Part shown: piece after piece, positions 18,037-25,698 of the stretch | How the letters are laid out: each line of letters begins with the position of its first letter | Position numbering within the stretch: position 1 is the first letter of the stretch | Assembly: GCF_001514535.1 (NCBI RefSeq) | Contig: NZ_BCNO01000001.1 | Location: forward strand, 186,001-250,000 | Length of the DNA: 64,000 nucleotides | Source: Thermodesulfovibrio aggregans | GTDB lineage: Bacteria; Nitrospirota; Thermodesulfovibrionia; Thermodesulfovibrionales; Thermodesulfovibrionaceae | Direction of reading: 5' to 3' | Program-made: the position numbers and the translations under genes | The notes under the pieces: generated by a model | The model's input: only the letters and a program-made list of their open reading frames with translations | Told to the model about the DNA's origin: nothing | Database searches by the model: none

Positions 18037-18821
18037 GAGACTATCTAATCGTTGCAATAGAAGTTGCTCAGCAGGCTGGAAAAATAATAAAAGAAAAAAT
18101 TGGCACAATTACCTTTGAACAAATTACACATAAAAGTATCTCAGACTACGTTACAGAGATAGATATTTATTCAGAAAAAACAATAGTTAATCATATAAAA
18201 AAACATTTTCCAGCACATCAGATAATGGCTGAAGAGTCATCAAATGATTATAAAAAAGCAGAGTATCTATGGATAATTGATCCTCTTGATGGAACGACAA
18301 ATTTTATTCATGGCTTTCCTTTTGTTGCCATATCCATTGCTTTAATGTATAAAGGAGAGATTGTTTTAGGAGTTATTCACGATCCAACAAGAAATGAGAC
18401 TTTTTATGCTGAACTAGGTAGCGGAGCTTTTTTAAATGGAGAAAGAATTAAAGTTTCAACAACAAACTTACCAGAGCTAAGTCTTATTGCTACAGGCTTT
18501 CCTTTCAGAAACAAACAGTACATTCCGAATTACATAAAAATATTTCGAGAACTCCTTTACTCAGTAAGTGACCTTCGCAGAGCTGGTGCAGCAGCAATTG
18601 ACCTTGCTTATGTAGCCTGTGGAAGAGTGGATGGATTTTTTGAGTTTGCTCTAAGTCCATGGGACATTGCAGCAGGCGTGAGTTTAATAAAAGAAGCAGG
18701 TGGTGTAGTATCAGATTTTGAAGGTGATGATGGATATTTAAAGACAGGCCACATCATTGCTGGCAATCCTGTAATCCATTCTTTCTTAGTAAACAAGATT
18801 AATGAAGTTTTAAAAAACTGA
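18033..18821 (+). CDS. Inositol-1-monophosphatase, SuhB-like
   Basis: This 262-residue enzyme has the complete Li-sensitive phosphatase signature: AEESS (E67, E68), IIDPLDGTTNFIHGFP (D83, D86), RRAGAAAIDLAYVACGRVDGFFE and LSPWDIAAGVSLIKEAGG. It hydrolyses inositol phosphate or a related sugar phosphate; SuhB homologues also take part in rRNA transcription antitermination. The start forms ATGA with the nitroreductase stop. Its last 12 nt overlap thiE on the opposite strand. Confidence 0.92.
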   Translation: MRDYLIVAIEVAQQAGKIIKEKIGTITFEQITHKSISDYVTEIDIYSEKTIVNHIKKHFPAHQIMAEESSNDYKKAEYLWIIDPLDGTTNFIHGFPFVAISIALMYKGEIVLGVIHDPTRNETFYAELGSGAFLNGERIKVSTTNLPELSLIATGFPFRNKQYIPNYIKIFRELLYSVSDLRRAGAAAIDLAYVACGRVDGFFEFALSPWDIAAGVSLIKEAGGVVSDFEGDDGYLKTGHIIAGNPVIHSFLVNKINEVLKN

Positions 18822-19448
18822 CCCTGAGATGAATAAATTTTTATACTCTTTCGCTCTTTCTTCTATTGAAGGGGCAGTCCATATATCACTTACTACTGCC
18901 ACAATGTCTGCACCAAGACAAACTAATTCCTTAGCTCTTTCCACATTCAATCCTCCTATTACGCAAACAGGAATGGATAGCACTTTTTTGGCTTGTTGAA
19001 TTATTGATTTATCAACTATTTTAGCCTCGGGCTTGGTTGGAGAAGGGTAAAAACTTCCGAAGGCTACATAAGAAGCACCCAGGCTTTCCATAATTTTAGC
19101 TCTTTCAATATCACCGTAGCAGGAAACTCCGATTATTTTATTTTTTAGCTTTTTCTTTACTTCGGTAATATCAGCATCTTCTTTGCCAATATGAACTCCG
19201 TGAGCATTTATTTTCAAAGCTAAATCAACTCTGTCATTTACAATAAAATAAGCGTTATATTTTTCACAGAGTTCCTTTAATAAAAATCCATTAAGAATTA
19301 AAAAGTCATCTGAATTAGTTTTATCCCTGAGTTGAACAATTTTAGCACCGCCTTTTAAAGCTTTTTCAACCATTTCAACAATTTTATCGTATGTAGTCAG
19401 TTTTTCATCTGTTATTACATAAAGTCCTTTCAATTTTGGCATATTCAT
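18810..19448 (-). CDS. thiE: Thiamine-phosphate synthase
   Basis: This 212-residue TIM-barrel enzyme joins the pyrimidine and thiazole phosphates of thiamine. Motifs visible are GLYVITDEKL, IVQLRDKTNSDD, FIVNDRVDLALKINAHGVHIG, GVSCYGDIERA, YVAFGSFYPSPTKPEA and CVIGGLNVERA. The ATG at 19448 overlaps the stop of the cysteine-cluster gene as ATGA. No TPP riboswitch fits upstream, and no other thi gene is in the window. It converges on the SuhB-like gene with a 12-nt overlap. Confidence 0.94.
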   Translation of the reverse strand: MNMPKLKGLYVITDEKLTTYDKIVEMVEKALKGGAKIVQLRDKTNSDDFLILNGFLLKELCEKYNAYFIVNDRVDLALKINAHGVHIGKEDADITEVKKKLKNKIIGVSCYGDIERAKIMESLGASYVAFGSFYPSPTKPEAKIVDKSIIQQAKKVLSIPVCVIGGLNVERAKELVCLGADIVAVVSDIWTAPSIEERAKEYKNLFISGSVF

Positions 19449-19807
19449 TTTATTTCTCTTAAAACTCTTATAATTTCTTTTACTCTTTCAGGAAGTTCTA
19501 TCTCTGGCTTAGATTCTTTTAATTTTAACCACTTCCAAAGTCCGATTGGACAAACAGTAGCAAAGCTTATTTTGAAGTTTTTACATACCTGAGGACGACT
19601 CTCATAAATTGCGCAGTATGCTTCTTTCCATTGATTTCCGTCTATTGAAATATCAATTAAATAAGGACATTTTTGATTTTCAGGCTTTTTTACTCCTTCT
19701 GGTAGAGGAATAGCCCAGCGATAACAGCATTCTGCGCATCTTAGACATACAAAATTTTTATTGGCTGTATCAAGTATTTCATTTAGTAATGTACTGTTTA
19801 AACTCAT
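19445..19807 (-). CDS. YkgJ-family cysteine cluster protein
   Basis: This is a 120-residue protein with the CxxCxxCC arrangement (FVCLRCAECCYRWAIPLP), then CPYL, YCAIYESRPQVCKNF and a final VCPIG cysteine, as in the YkgJ/UPF0153 putative metal-chelating family. Function is unknown. An upstream in-frame ATG at 19828 would add seven residues, but a TGTTAAAAT extended -10-like box (19819-19824) overlaps that region and favours the ATG at 19807. No Shine-Dalgarno sequence precedes either. Confidence 0.8.
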   Translation of the reverse strand: MSLNSTLLNEILDTANKNFVCLRCAECCYRWAIPLPEGVKKPENQKCPYLIDISIDGNQWKEAYCAIYESRPQVCKNFKISFATVCPIGLWKWLKLKESKPEIELPERVKEIIRVLREIK

Positions 19808-19828
19808 AATTTTAAAACATTTTAACAT

Positions 19829-20447
19829 TAAAAAAATTTTTTATACAAATTCTTTTGATTTTTAAAATTCTCATATAAATTTGGATATCTCAACTCGTTT
19901 TGATAAAAAGTGGAAGTTGTACTCGAAGAGACATGCCTTTCCATTGATGTTCACTTAAAGATAGAAATTCTGAAAAGTACATTTCGGATTAAAAGGGCTG
20001 GTGCTCATTTTTTAACAGTTCATGTCGAAACCTGTGCACATTTACACAGAAAAGTATGTCAGATAAAAAAACAAATCATTAAAGTTTGAGTTTCTCTAAA
20101 TCCTGTGACTTCTTTAGTTTCAGTAGAAGAAATAACTCAAGATGTTGATCTTTTATTGATAATGTCAGTTTATCCAGACTTTGGAGGACAAAGTTTTATC
20201 CCTTCTGCAATAGATAAAATAAAAAGAGCAAAATCAATGATTTTTAACAAAGCTCTCAGGTTCTATTAGAAGTTGATGGTAGTGTAAAACTTGAAAATGC
20301 CCAAGAAATTGTCAAAGCAGGAGTTGATATTTTTGTTATGGGTTCGGCTTTTTTGGAGAAAAGAGTATAAATCATTTACAAAAAAATTAAAGAAAAGTTA
20401 TAAGAATAAGCTATTTAATCTAAATACAGTAATTCAATTAACAAATA
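19829..20447. other. Gene-free stretch holding the rpe remnant
   Basis: Apart from the epimerase pseudogene at 19905-20370, this stretch has only AT-rich sequence. Nothing recognisable remains in 19829-19904, which is where the missing 5' end of the epimerase gene should be. 20371-20447 is AT-rich spacer before the next promoter. No inverted or target-site repeats indicating an insertion element were seen. Confidence 0.6.
19905..20370 (+). pseudogene. rpe: Decayed ribulose-phosphate 3-epimerase (rpe) remnant
   Basis: Three-frame reading recovers ordered fragments of ribulose-phosphate epimerase: KRHAFPL then DVHLKIENSEKYISD (after a 1-nt deletion), AGAHFLTVHVETCAHLHR, VSLNPVTSLVSVEEI preceded by a TGA where Gly is expected, VDLLLIMSVYPDFGGQSFIP, then after another shift LLEVDGSVKLENAQEIVKAG and VDIFVMGSAF before TAA at 20368-20370. 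About the first 60 residues, including the usual start, are missing. At least three frameshifts and one in-frame stop make it nonfunctional. The enzyme belongs to the pentose phosphate pathway. Confidence 0.87.
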
Positions 20448-20456
20448 TGTTATAAT
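20448..20456 (+). promoter_or_regulatory. Extended -10 promoter of the coiled-coil gene
   Basis: TGT followed by TATAAT (20451-20456) is an exact extended -10 element; no clear -35 exists. Transcription would start about 20463, on the G of an in-frame GTG, implying a leaderless mRNA. Confidence 0.55.
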
Positions 20457-20462
20457 TTGATT

Positions 20463-21200
20463 GTGCAAACTATTGAAAAAGACATAGAAAAAGAAATGAA
20501 AGAATATCCAATACTTACTTTTGCAGATATTTTGCATGCTCTTAAGAGCCATCCTGATTGGCTTGAAGAGTTGAGAAGAATTATTTTAACTACAGAACTT
20601 CTTGAACTTCCTAAAAAATTTGATGAACTTCTTAAAAGAGTTGATAAAATCGAAAAAGATGTAGAGGTTTTAAAACAAGATGTAGCAGTACTTAAACAAG
20701 ATGTAGCAGTACTCAAACAAGATGTAGCAGTACTCAAGCAGGATGTAACAGTCTTAAAGAAAGACATGGCTTATCTAAAAGGAGAATTTGGAAGATTTAA
20801 AGGTAAAGATTTTGAAAGAACAATCAAAGAGAGATATTATTCTTACTTTGGTAAACTTTTAAGAAAATCCAAACTTGTTCAATTTGAGGAAATTATCCCA
20901 ATCCTTGATGATGCAGAAGAGAAAGGTTTAATTACCGAAGAGGAAAGGGATAGCTTATTAAATCTTGACCTTCTTATAAAAGGAGAGATTAAATCATCTC
21001 ACAAAAAAGTTATTTTAGCAGTAGAGGTCTCCTATAGTTTGTACGAAGATGACATTCAAAGGGCAATTGAGCGAGCTCGAGTATTGGCTCATGTTCTTCA
21101 TGAAGAAGTAATTCCTACTGTTGTTACTGCCGAGTTAAAAGAAGATGTAGAAAAATTAGCTGATGAAAAAGGAGTTTTTCTCATAAAAGCCGATTACTAG
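20463..21200 (+). CDS. Coiled-coil protein with a PD-(D/E)XK-like C-terminal domain
   Basis: This protein of about 245 residues has three parts: a helical N-terminus, a heptad coiled coil built from 21-bp tandem repeats (VLKQDVA units, 20658-20762), and a C-terminal domain with LLNLDLLIKGEI, then VILAVEVSYSL and an amphipathic helix. The D...E-x-S spacing resembles the nuclease-like domain of coiled-coil proteins common in thermophiles and cyanobacteria (DUF3782-like); catalytic function is unproven. A TTG at 20457 is also in frame, but it directly abuts the -10 box, so GTG 20463 at the predicted transcript start is preferred. The last 4 nt overlap the stop of the RluD gene in a shared CTAG. 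Confidence 0.72.
   Translation: MQTIEKDIEKEMKEYPILTFADILHALKSHPDWLEELRRIILTTELLELPKKFDELLKRVDKIEKDVEVLKQDVAVLKQDVAVLKQDVAVLKQDVTVLKKDMAYLKGEFGRFKGKDFERTIKERYYSYFGKLLRKSKLVQFEEIIPILDDAEEKGLITEEERDSLLNLDLLIKGEIKSSHKKVILAVEVSYSLYEDDIQRAIERARVLAHVLHEEVIPTVVTAELKEDVEKLADEKGVFLIKADY
20658..20762 (+). repeat. 21-bp tandem repeat encoding coiled-coil heptads
   Basis: Five consecutive 21-bp units starting GATGTA encode one heptad each. Units 2-4 (20679-20741) differ at only a few third positions, while units 1 and 5 are diverged at the edges. The repeat is in frame and lengthens a parallel coiled coil, so copy-number change would alter length without frameshift. Confidence 0.9.
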
Positions 21201-22132
21201 ATACTTTCCAGTACCTCAATTATTTCTCTCATGTCATTTGGAAGAGGGGCTTCAAACTGAAGAGTTTCACCAGTGATTGGATGTTTAAATTCGATTTTCC
21301 AAGCATGAAGCATTTGCCTCAATATAGGTAATCTTTTCCTGCCCAACTCTATATGTGTTTTTTTTCCATAAATTCTATCACCTAAGATTGGATGTCCAAT
21401 CGCTGAAAAATGAACTCTTATTTGATGGGTTCTTCCAGTAACTATTCTTACTTTTACAAGAGTGTAATTTTTAAAGTTTTTAACTACTGTCCACTCTGTG
21501 ATTGCTTCTTTTGCCTTTTTTGCTCTCGTTGACATCTTTTTTCTATTATAAATCGCTCTTCCAATTGGAAGCGTAATTCTGCCACTGCCTTTTAATTCTC
21601 CATAAACAAGCGCAATGTATTCTTTTTTAACTTCTCTTTTTTTGAAAACTTCAACCAATCCATAATAAGCTTTATCGTCCAAAGCAATAACAATAACTCC
21701 GGAGGTATCTTTATCAAGTCTGTGAACCACACCAGGTCTTAAAGGTGCACCAACGCTGGCAAGTTTTTTTATATGATAAGCCAAAGCATTCATCAGTGTA
21801 CCATCTTTATGCCCTGCACAGGGATAAACCACCATACCAGCCTGCTTTGACAGCACAATTAAATATTCATCTCTGTAGATTATTTCAATTGGTATATTCT
21901 GTGGAATTAATCCCTCATTTTCTTCAGTTTTAGGTAAAAATTCATCGAAAATTTCGACTAAATCATTAAGCTTTAATTTATAACTTTTTGATTTTAAAAA
22001 ATTATTAACTTTAACGAATCCGTTCTCAATCGCCTCTTGTGCCTTTGCCCTACTAAGATTTAATTTTTCAGAGACAAAAACATCAAGCCTTTTACCTTCG
22101 CTGAGATTGTCAATTTGAAAAAAAAGGTTCAT
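21197..22132 (-). CDS. RluD-type 23S rRNA pseudouridine synthase
   Basis: This 311-residue protein has an N-terminal S4 RNA-binding domain (RLDVFVSEKLNLSRAKAQEAI) and a catalytic domain with the RluA-family motif VVHRLDKDTSGVIVIA, whose Asp is the nucleophile. TGRTHQIRVHFSAIGHPILGD is also diagnostic. RluD homologues modify helix 69 of 23S rRNA; without a test the exact uridines are uncertain, so no symbol is given. Its start overlaps the uvrA stop as ATGA. Confidence 0.9.
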   Translation of the reverse strand: MNLFFQIDNLSEGKRLDVFVSEKLNLSRAKAQEAIENGFVKVNNFLKSKSYKLKLNDLVEIFDEFLPKTEENEGLIPQNIPIEIIYRDEYLIVLSKQAGMVVYPCAGHKDGTLMNALAYHIKKLASVGAPLRPGVVHRLDKDTSGVIVIALDDKAYYGLVEVFKKREVKKEYIALVYGELKGSGRITLPIGRAIYNRKKMSTRAKKAKEAITEWTVVKNFKNYTLVKVRIVTGRTHQIRVHFSAIGHPILGDRIYGKKTHIELGRKRLPILRQMLHAWKIEFKHPITGETLQFEAPLPNDMREIIEVLESI

Positions 22133-24630
22133 AATCCTAATTTTTCTCTCAAAAATTTTCCAGTATAGGATTTAGGATTCATAGCAACTTCTTCGGGAGT
22201 TCCTTCTGCAACAATGTAACCACCATCTGTACCACCTTCTGGCCCGAGGTCTATTATGTAGTCAGCACATTTTACGATATCTAAGTCATGCTCAATTACT
22301 ATAACAGTGTTTCCCATCTCAACAAGTCGCTGAAGTATATTAAGTAACCTTTCTATGTCAACCATGTGTAACCCTGTTGTTGGTTCATCAAGAATGTAAA
22401 GAGTTTTACCTGTTGGTTTTTTACTGAGTTCTTTAGAAAGTTTTACTCTTTGAGCTTCTCCTCCAGAAAGCGTTGTTGCTGGCTGTCCAAGGGTTATATA
22501 TCCAAGTCCTATATCTTCCATTACCTGGAGTTTATGTCTCAGTTTTGGTACAGCAGAGAAAAACTCAAGTGCTTCACTCACTGTCATTTCAAGAATTTCA
22601 CTAATGTTTTTGTTTTTATATTTAATTTGAAGTGTTTCTTCATTATATCTCTTACCTTTGCATGAATCACAAACAACATATACATCTGGAAGTAGATGCA
22701 TTTTTATTTTTTTTACTCCTTCACCTTGACAATCTTCACATCTACCTCCTGAAAGATTAAAACTGAACCTTGATTTAGTATAACCCCGAACTCTTGCATC
22801 AGGTAACATTGCAAAGAGTTCTCTTATTTCATTCATAACTTGAGTGTATGTAGCAGGTGTTGAACGAGAAGTTCTACCAATTGGAGATTGGTCAATATAG
22901 ACAACTTTGTCTATTTTTTCTATACCTTCAATTGTTTTATGTTTGCCAGGCAAAACATTGGTGTTATATAGCTTTTTTATCAATGCTTTATATAATACTT
23001 CAAATATTAATGTGCTTTTCCCTGAACCAGCCACTCCTGTAACGCAAACAAATACACCAAGAGGAATTTTAACATCAATATTTTTAAGATTATAAGCTTC
23101 TGCTCCAATAATTTTTATAAATTCAGATGATTTTCTTCTTTCTTTAGGTATGGCAATTTTACTGGAATTATTTAAATATTGAGCAGTAATTGAATTTTTA
23201 TTTCTGATAAGTTTTTCTGGAGCAGATACTACTGTCAGATACCCACCTTGTCTTCCTCCTCCAGGACCAAGCTCCACTATAAGATCAGCATTCATGATAG
23301 TCTTTTCATCGTGTTCAACCACAATTAAAGTATTTCCTCTCATTGAAAGCTCTTTCATTGAATCAATAAGTTTAAGGCAATCTCTTGGATGTAGTCCGAT
23401 GCTTGGTTCATCAAGTACATACAGAACTCCGCTTAAATGTGAACCTAGCTGAGTTGCGAGGCGTATTCTCTGAGCTTCTCCTCCTGAAAGACTAAAAGCT
23501 GGTCTATTTAGACTTAAATATCCAACTCCAATTTTTTGAAGAAATTCAAGTTTAATAAAAATTTCCTTTAGTATTCTTTCTGCAATTAGACTTTCATGGG
23601 AAGAAATTTTTAATTCAGACAGAAAGTTTTTTAATTCATCAATGGAAATTGCTGATAATTCTGCTATGTTCTTTTCATTAATTTTTATTGCAAGAGCTTC
23701 TTGCCTAAGTCTTGTTCCTCTACAAAGTTTACAGGGAGTTAAGGTTAGAACATCTATTTCTTCCTCTTCTTCAATATTTTCATATCCCAAGCCTCTGCAT
23801 CTTGGACATGCGCCATATTTACTGTTAAAAGAGAAAAGTCTTGGATCAATCTCTGGTAAACTTACACCACATGTTGGACAGGCAAGGGTACTGCTGAATA
23901 TGATATCTTTGTTTTTATCTACAATGTTTACTACAACTGTTTGAGTGTATTTTATGGCAAGTTCTAATGCCCTTTTTATTTGATTTTTATATTTTTCTTT
24001 AATGATAATTCTGTCTACAACAAGTTCAATTGTGTGTCTGATATTTTTTTTTAGTGAAATGTTCTGTGTGAGTTCAACAAGTTTGCCATCTATTCTTGCT
24101 CTTATAAATCCCTCAGCTTTAGCTCTTTCTATAATTTCTCTATGTTCTCCCTTTTTTTCAATCACAACAGGAGCTAACACTTGAATTCTTGTTCCTTCAG
24201 GTAAACTCAGAATGGAGGCAGTCATTTTGTGTATATCTTGAGAAATCAATTCCTTTCCACATATGAAACAATAGGGAGTTCCAATTTTTGCATAAAGGAG
24301 CCTAAGATAATCGTAAATCTCTGTTATTGTTCCCACTGTTGAACGAGGACTTTTTGATATTGTCTTTTGATCAACAGATACTGCTGGTGAGAGTCCTTCA
24401 ATAAGATCAACATCAGGCTTTTGGATTTGATCAAAGATAGTTCTTAATTCTATTGGAAGGCTTTGGAGATATCTTCTATGAGCTTCGGCAAAGATTGTAT
24501 CCATCGCAAGAGAGGATTTCCCAGAGCCAGAAGGACCTGTAATAACGATGATTTTATTTCTTGGAAGTACTAAGTCAATATTTTTAAGATTATGCTGCCT
24601 TGCACCTTTTATTATTATGCTTTGCTGCAT
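22129..24630 (-). CDS. uvrA: Excinuclease ABC subunit A, short form
   Basis: This protein has the full UvrA order: Walker A GPSGSGKSS (32-40), UvrB-binding domain, zinc module CPTCG/CPRCRGLG, the second C-x2-C (PCKLCRGTRL), first signature FSLSGGEAQRIRLA, Walker B LYVLDEPSIGL, second Walker A GVAGSGKSTL, second zinc module CEDCQGEG/CDSCKGKRY, signature TLSGGEAQRVKL and DEPTTGLH. At 833 residues it is about 100 shorter than usual. Only about 17 residues separate CPRCRGLG from PCKLC, where E. coli has about 100, so the insertion domain appears to be missing. It recognises DNA lesions for nucleotide excision repair. Confidence 0.95.
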   Translation of the reverse strand: MQQSIIIKGARQHNLKNIDLVLPRNKIIVITGPSGSGKSSLAMDTIFAEAHRRYLQSLPIELRTIFDQIQKPDVDLIEGLSPAVSVDQKTISKSPRSTVGTITEIYDYLRLLYAKIGTPYCFICGKELISQDIHKMTASILSLPEGTRIQVLAPVVIEKKGEHREIIERAKAEGFIRARIDGKLVELTQNISLKKNIRHTIELVVDRIIIKEKYKNQIKRALELAIKYTQTVVVNIVDKNKDIIFSSTLACPTCGVSLPEIDPRLFSFNSKYGACPRCRGLGYENIEEEEEIDVLTLTPCKLCRGTRLRQEALAIKINEKNIAELSAISIDELKNFLSELKISSHESLIAERILKEIFIKLEFLQKIGVGYLSLNRPAFSLSGGEAQRIRLATQLGSHLSGVLYVLDEPSIGLHPRDCLKLIDSMKELSMRGNTLIVVEHDEKTIMNADLIVELGPGGGRQGGYLTVVSAPEKLIRNKNSITAQYLNNSSKIAIPKERRKSSEFIKIIGAEAYNLKNIDVKIPLGVFVCVTGVAGSGKSTLIFEVLYKALIKKLYNTNVLPGKHKTIEGIEKIDKVVYIDQSPIGRTSRSTPATYTQVMNEIRELFAMLPDARVRGYTKSRFSFNLSGGRCEDCQGEGVKKIKMHLLPDVYVVCDSCKGKRYNEETLQIKYKNKNISEILEMTVSEALEFFSAVPKLRHKLQVMEDIGLGYITLGQPATTLSGGEAQRVKLSKELSKKPTGKTLYILDEPTTGLHMVDIERLLNILQRLVEMGNTVIVIEHDLDIVKCADYIIDLGPEGGTDGGYIVAEGTPEEVAMNPKSYTGKFLREKLGL

Positions 24631-24632
24631 GG

Positions 24633-25622
24633 TTAATCTTTTTTGTATTCCTTTAACTCCGCTACTACTTTTCCTACAGGAACTTTTGTTTCAATTTTTA
24701 ATGGAATCTTACTGTTGTCTTTACTTAGCCAGATAATGATATCTCCTTTTCTTTTGAAAAGTCCCTCTGTATCAAGTTGAGGCTTTATAACAATCGCATC
24801 AATCTGTTTATCTGATAATTCTATCTTTTCTTCTTTAATTGGCTGGACCACAACAGTGGTAAATTTATTGCTGTCAAAAATATCTATTGCTACAGGCTCA
24901 TTTAAGTTGATCGTTAAGGTTCTGAGATAGAAAAATCCCGAAAGAACATCCATGAATACTTTATCTATGCCTTTGTGATAGGTTGTATTATTTTTAAGGT
25001 GATTGATAAAAACAATTTCTCCCTTTTCGTAATCAAAGATTGTTTCTTTATTACCTCTATATTTTCCCTCTATTTGAACCAATGTAAAGTGTTTTGGTTT
25101 ACCATTTTCTATCTGACTTTCTGCATGATCATTAACATAATAAAAATTTGAAATAAAACTAGCAGACTTAACCATTGAAGTTATTGTAATTGTATTTCCA
25201 TCACCTTTGACAGAAACTGTTGCTGAACCAACATATATACCCATCCAGTATATATCAAATTTCATTGTTTCATTGATAAATTTTGTAAAAGGATTATTTT
25301 CTGGTAAAGTTCTTACTTTTTCAGTATTCTCGGAGACTGTAGATTGAGAGAGGCTTTGAGTTTCCTGAGAATCTGTATTTTTTTCTGTTACAGAATTTTC
25401 AGTTTGTGTTGATTCTGCTGGCTTTTCTGTTTCTGAATGTTGTGGTTGTTCTGTTTTTGAGAATATTTTGGGTTTTGGATTTTCTTTTTTAGATTGAAAA
25501 AAATAAGTTTCTATAAAATCAAAAGAAGGTAGATTTAGCTGAATTTTACCAAGAGCCATCATTATGCTTATATGAGCAACCATGGAGATTAATAATGCCA
25601 CTGTGATCCATCTTAGTTTCAT
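24633..25622 (-). CDS. DUF3108 envelope protein
   Basis: This 329-residue protein has an N-terminal membrane segment (about residues 8-24), a low-complexity linker rich in S, T, E and Q (about 45-110), and a periplasmic beta-rich DUF3108 domain (KFDIYWMGIYVGSATVSVKG onward). The TonB-like N-terminal layout suggests a tethered periplasmic protein; function is unknown. It precedes uvrA by 2 nt. Upstream, TGTTATACT and six bases precede the ATG without a Shine-Dalgarno sequence. Confidence 0.8.
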   Translation of the reverse strand: MKLRWITVALLISMVAHISIMMALGKIQLNLPSFDFIETYFFQSKKENPKPKIFSKTEQPQHSETEKPAESTQTENSVTEKNTDSQETQSLSQSTVSENTEKVRTLPENNPFTKFINETMKFDIYWMGIYVGSATVSVKGDGNTITITSMVKSASFISNFYYVNDHAESQIENGKPKHFTLVQIEGKYRGNKETIFDYEKGEIVFINHLKNNTTYHKGIDKVFMDVLSGFFYLRTLTINLNEPVAIDIFDSNKFTTVVVQPIKEEKIELSDKQIDAIVIKPQLDTEGLFKRKGDIIIWLSKDNSKIPLKIETKVPVGKVVAELKEYKKD

Positions 25623-25628
25623 AAAAAT

Positions 25629-25637
25629 AGTATAACA
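25629..25637 (-). promoter_or_regulatory. Extended -10 promoter for the DUF3108-uvrA-rluD operon
   Basis: The minus strand reads TGT-TATACT (TATACT at 25634-25629), then six bases and the ATG at 25622. The -35 region is weak. The predicted transcript start coincides with the start codon. Confidence 0.5.
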
Positions 25638-25642
25638 CTAAG

Positions 25643-25672
25643 TTGACCAATAGATTAAAACAAATATAGAAT
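25643..25672 (+). promoter_or_regulatory. Promoter for tamB cluster
   Basis: TTGACC (25643-25648), an 18-nt spacer and TAGAAT (25667-25672) precede the Shine-Dalgarno AAAGGAGG (25684-25691). It lies back to back with the DUF3108 promoter. Confidence 0.5.
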
Positions 25673-25698
25673 GAAAAGATTACAAAGGAGGCGATGGT

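Noticed and set aside
19449-19900. TPP riboswitch for thiE
   Set aside because: thiE overlaps the upstream gene, and the sequence before that gene is short AT-rich DNA with no TPP aptamer core.
20658-20762. Possible CRISPR-like or intergenic tandem repeat
   Set aside because: Units are contiguous 21-mers without spacers and in frame with a coding sequence; they encode coiled-coil heptads.
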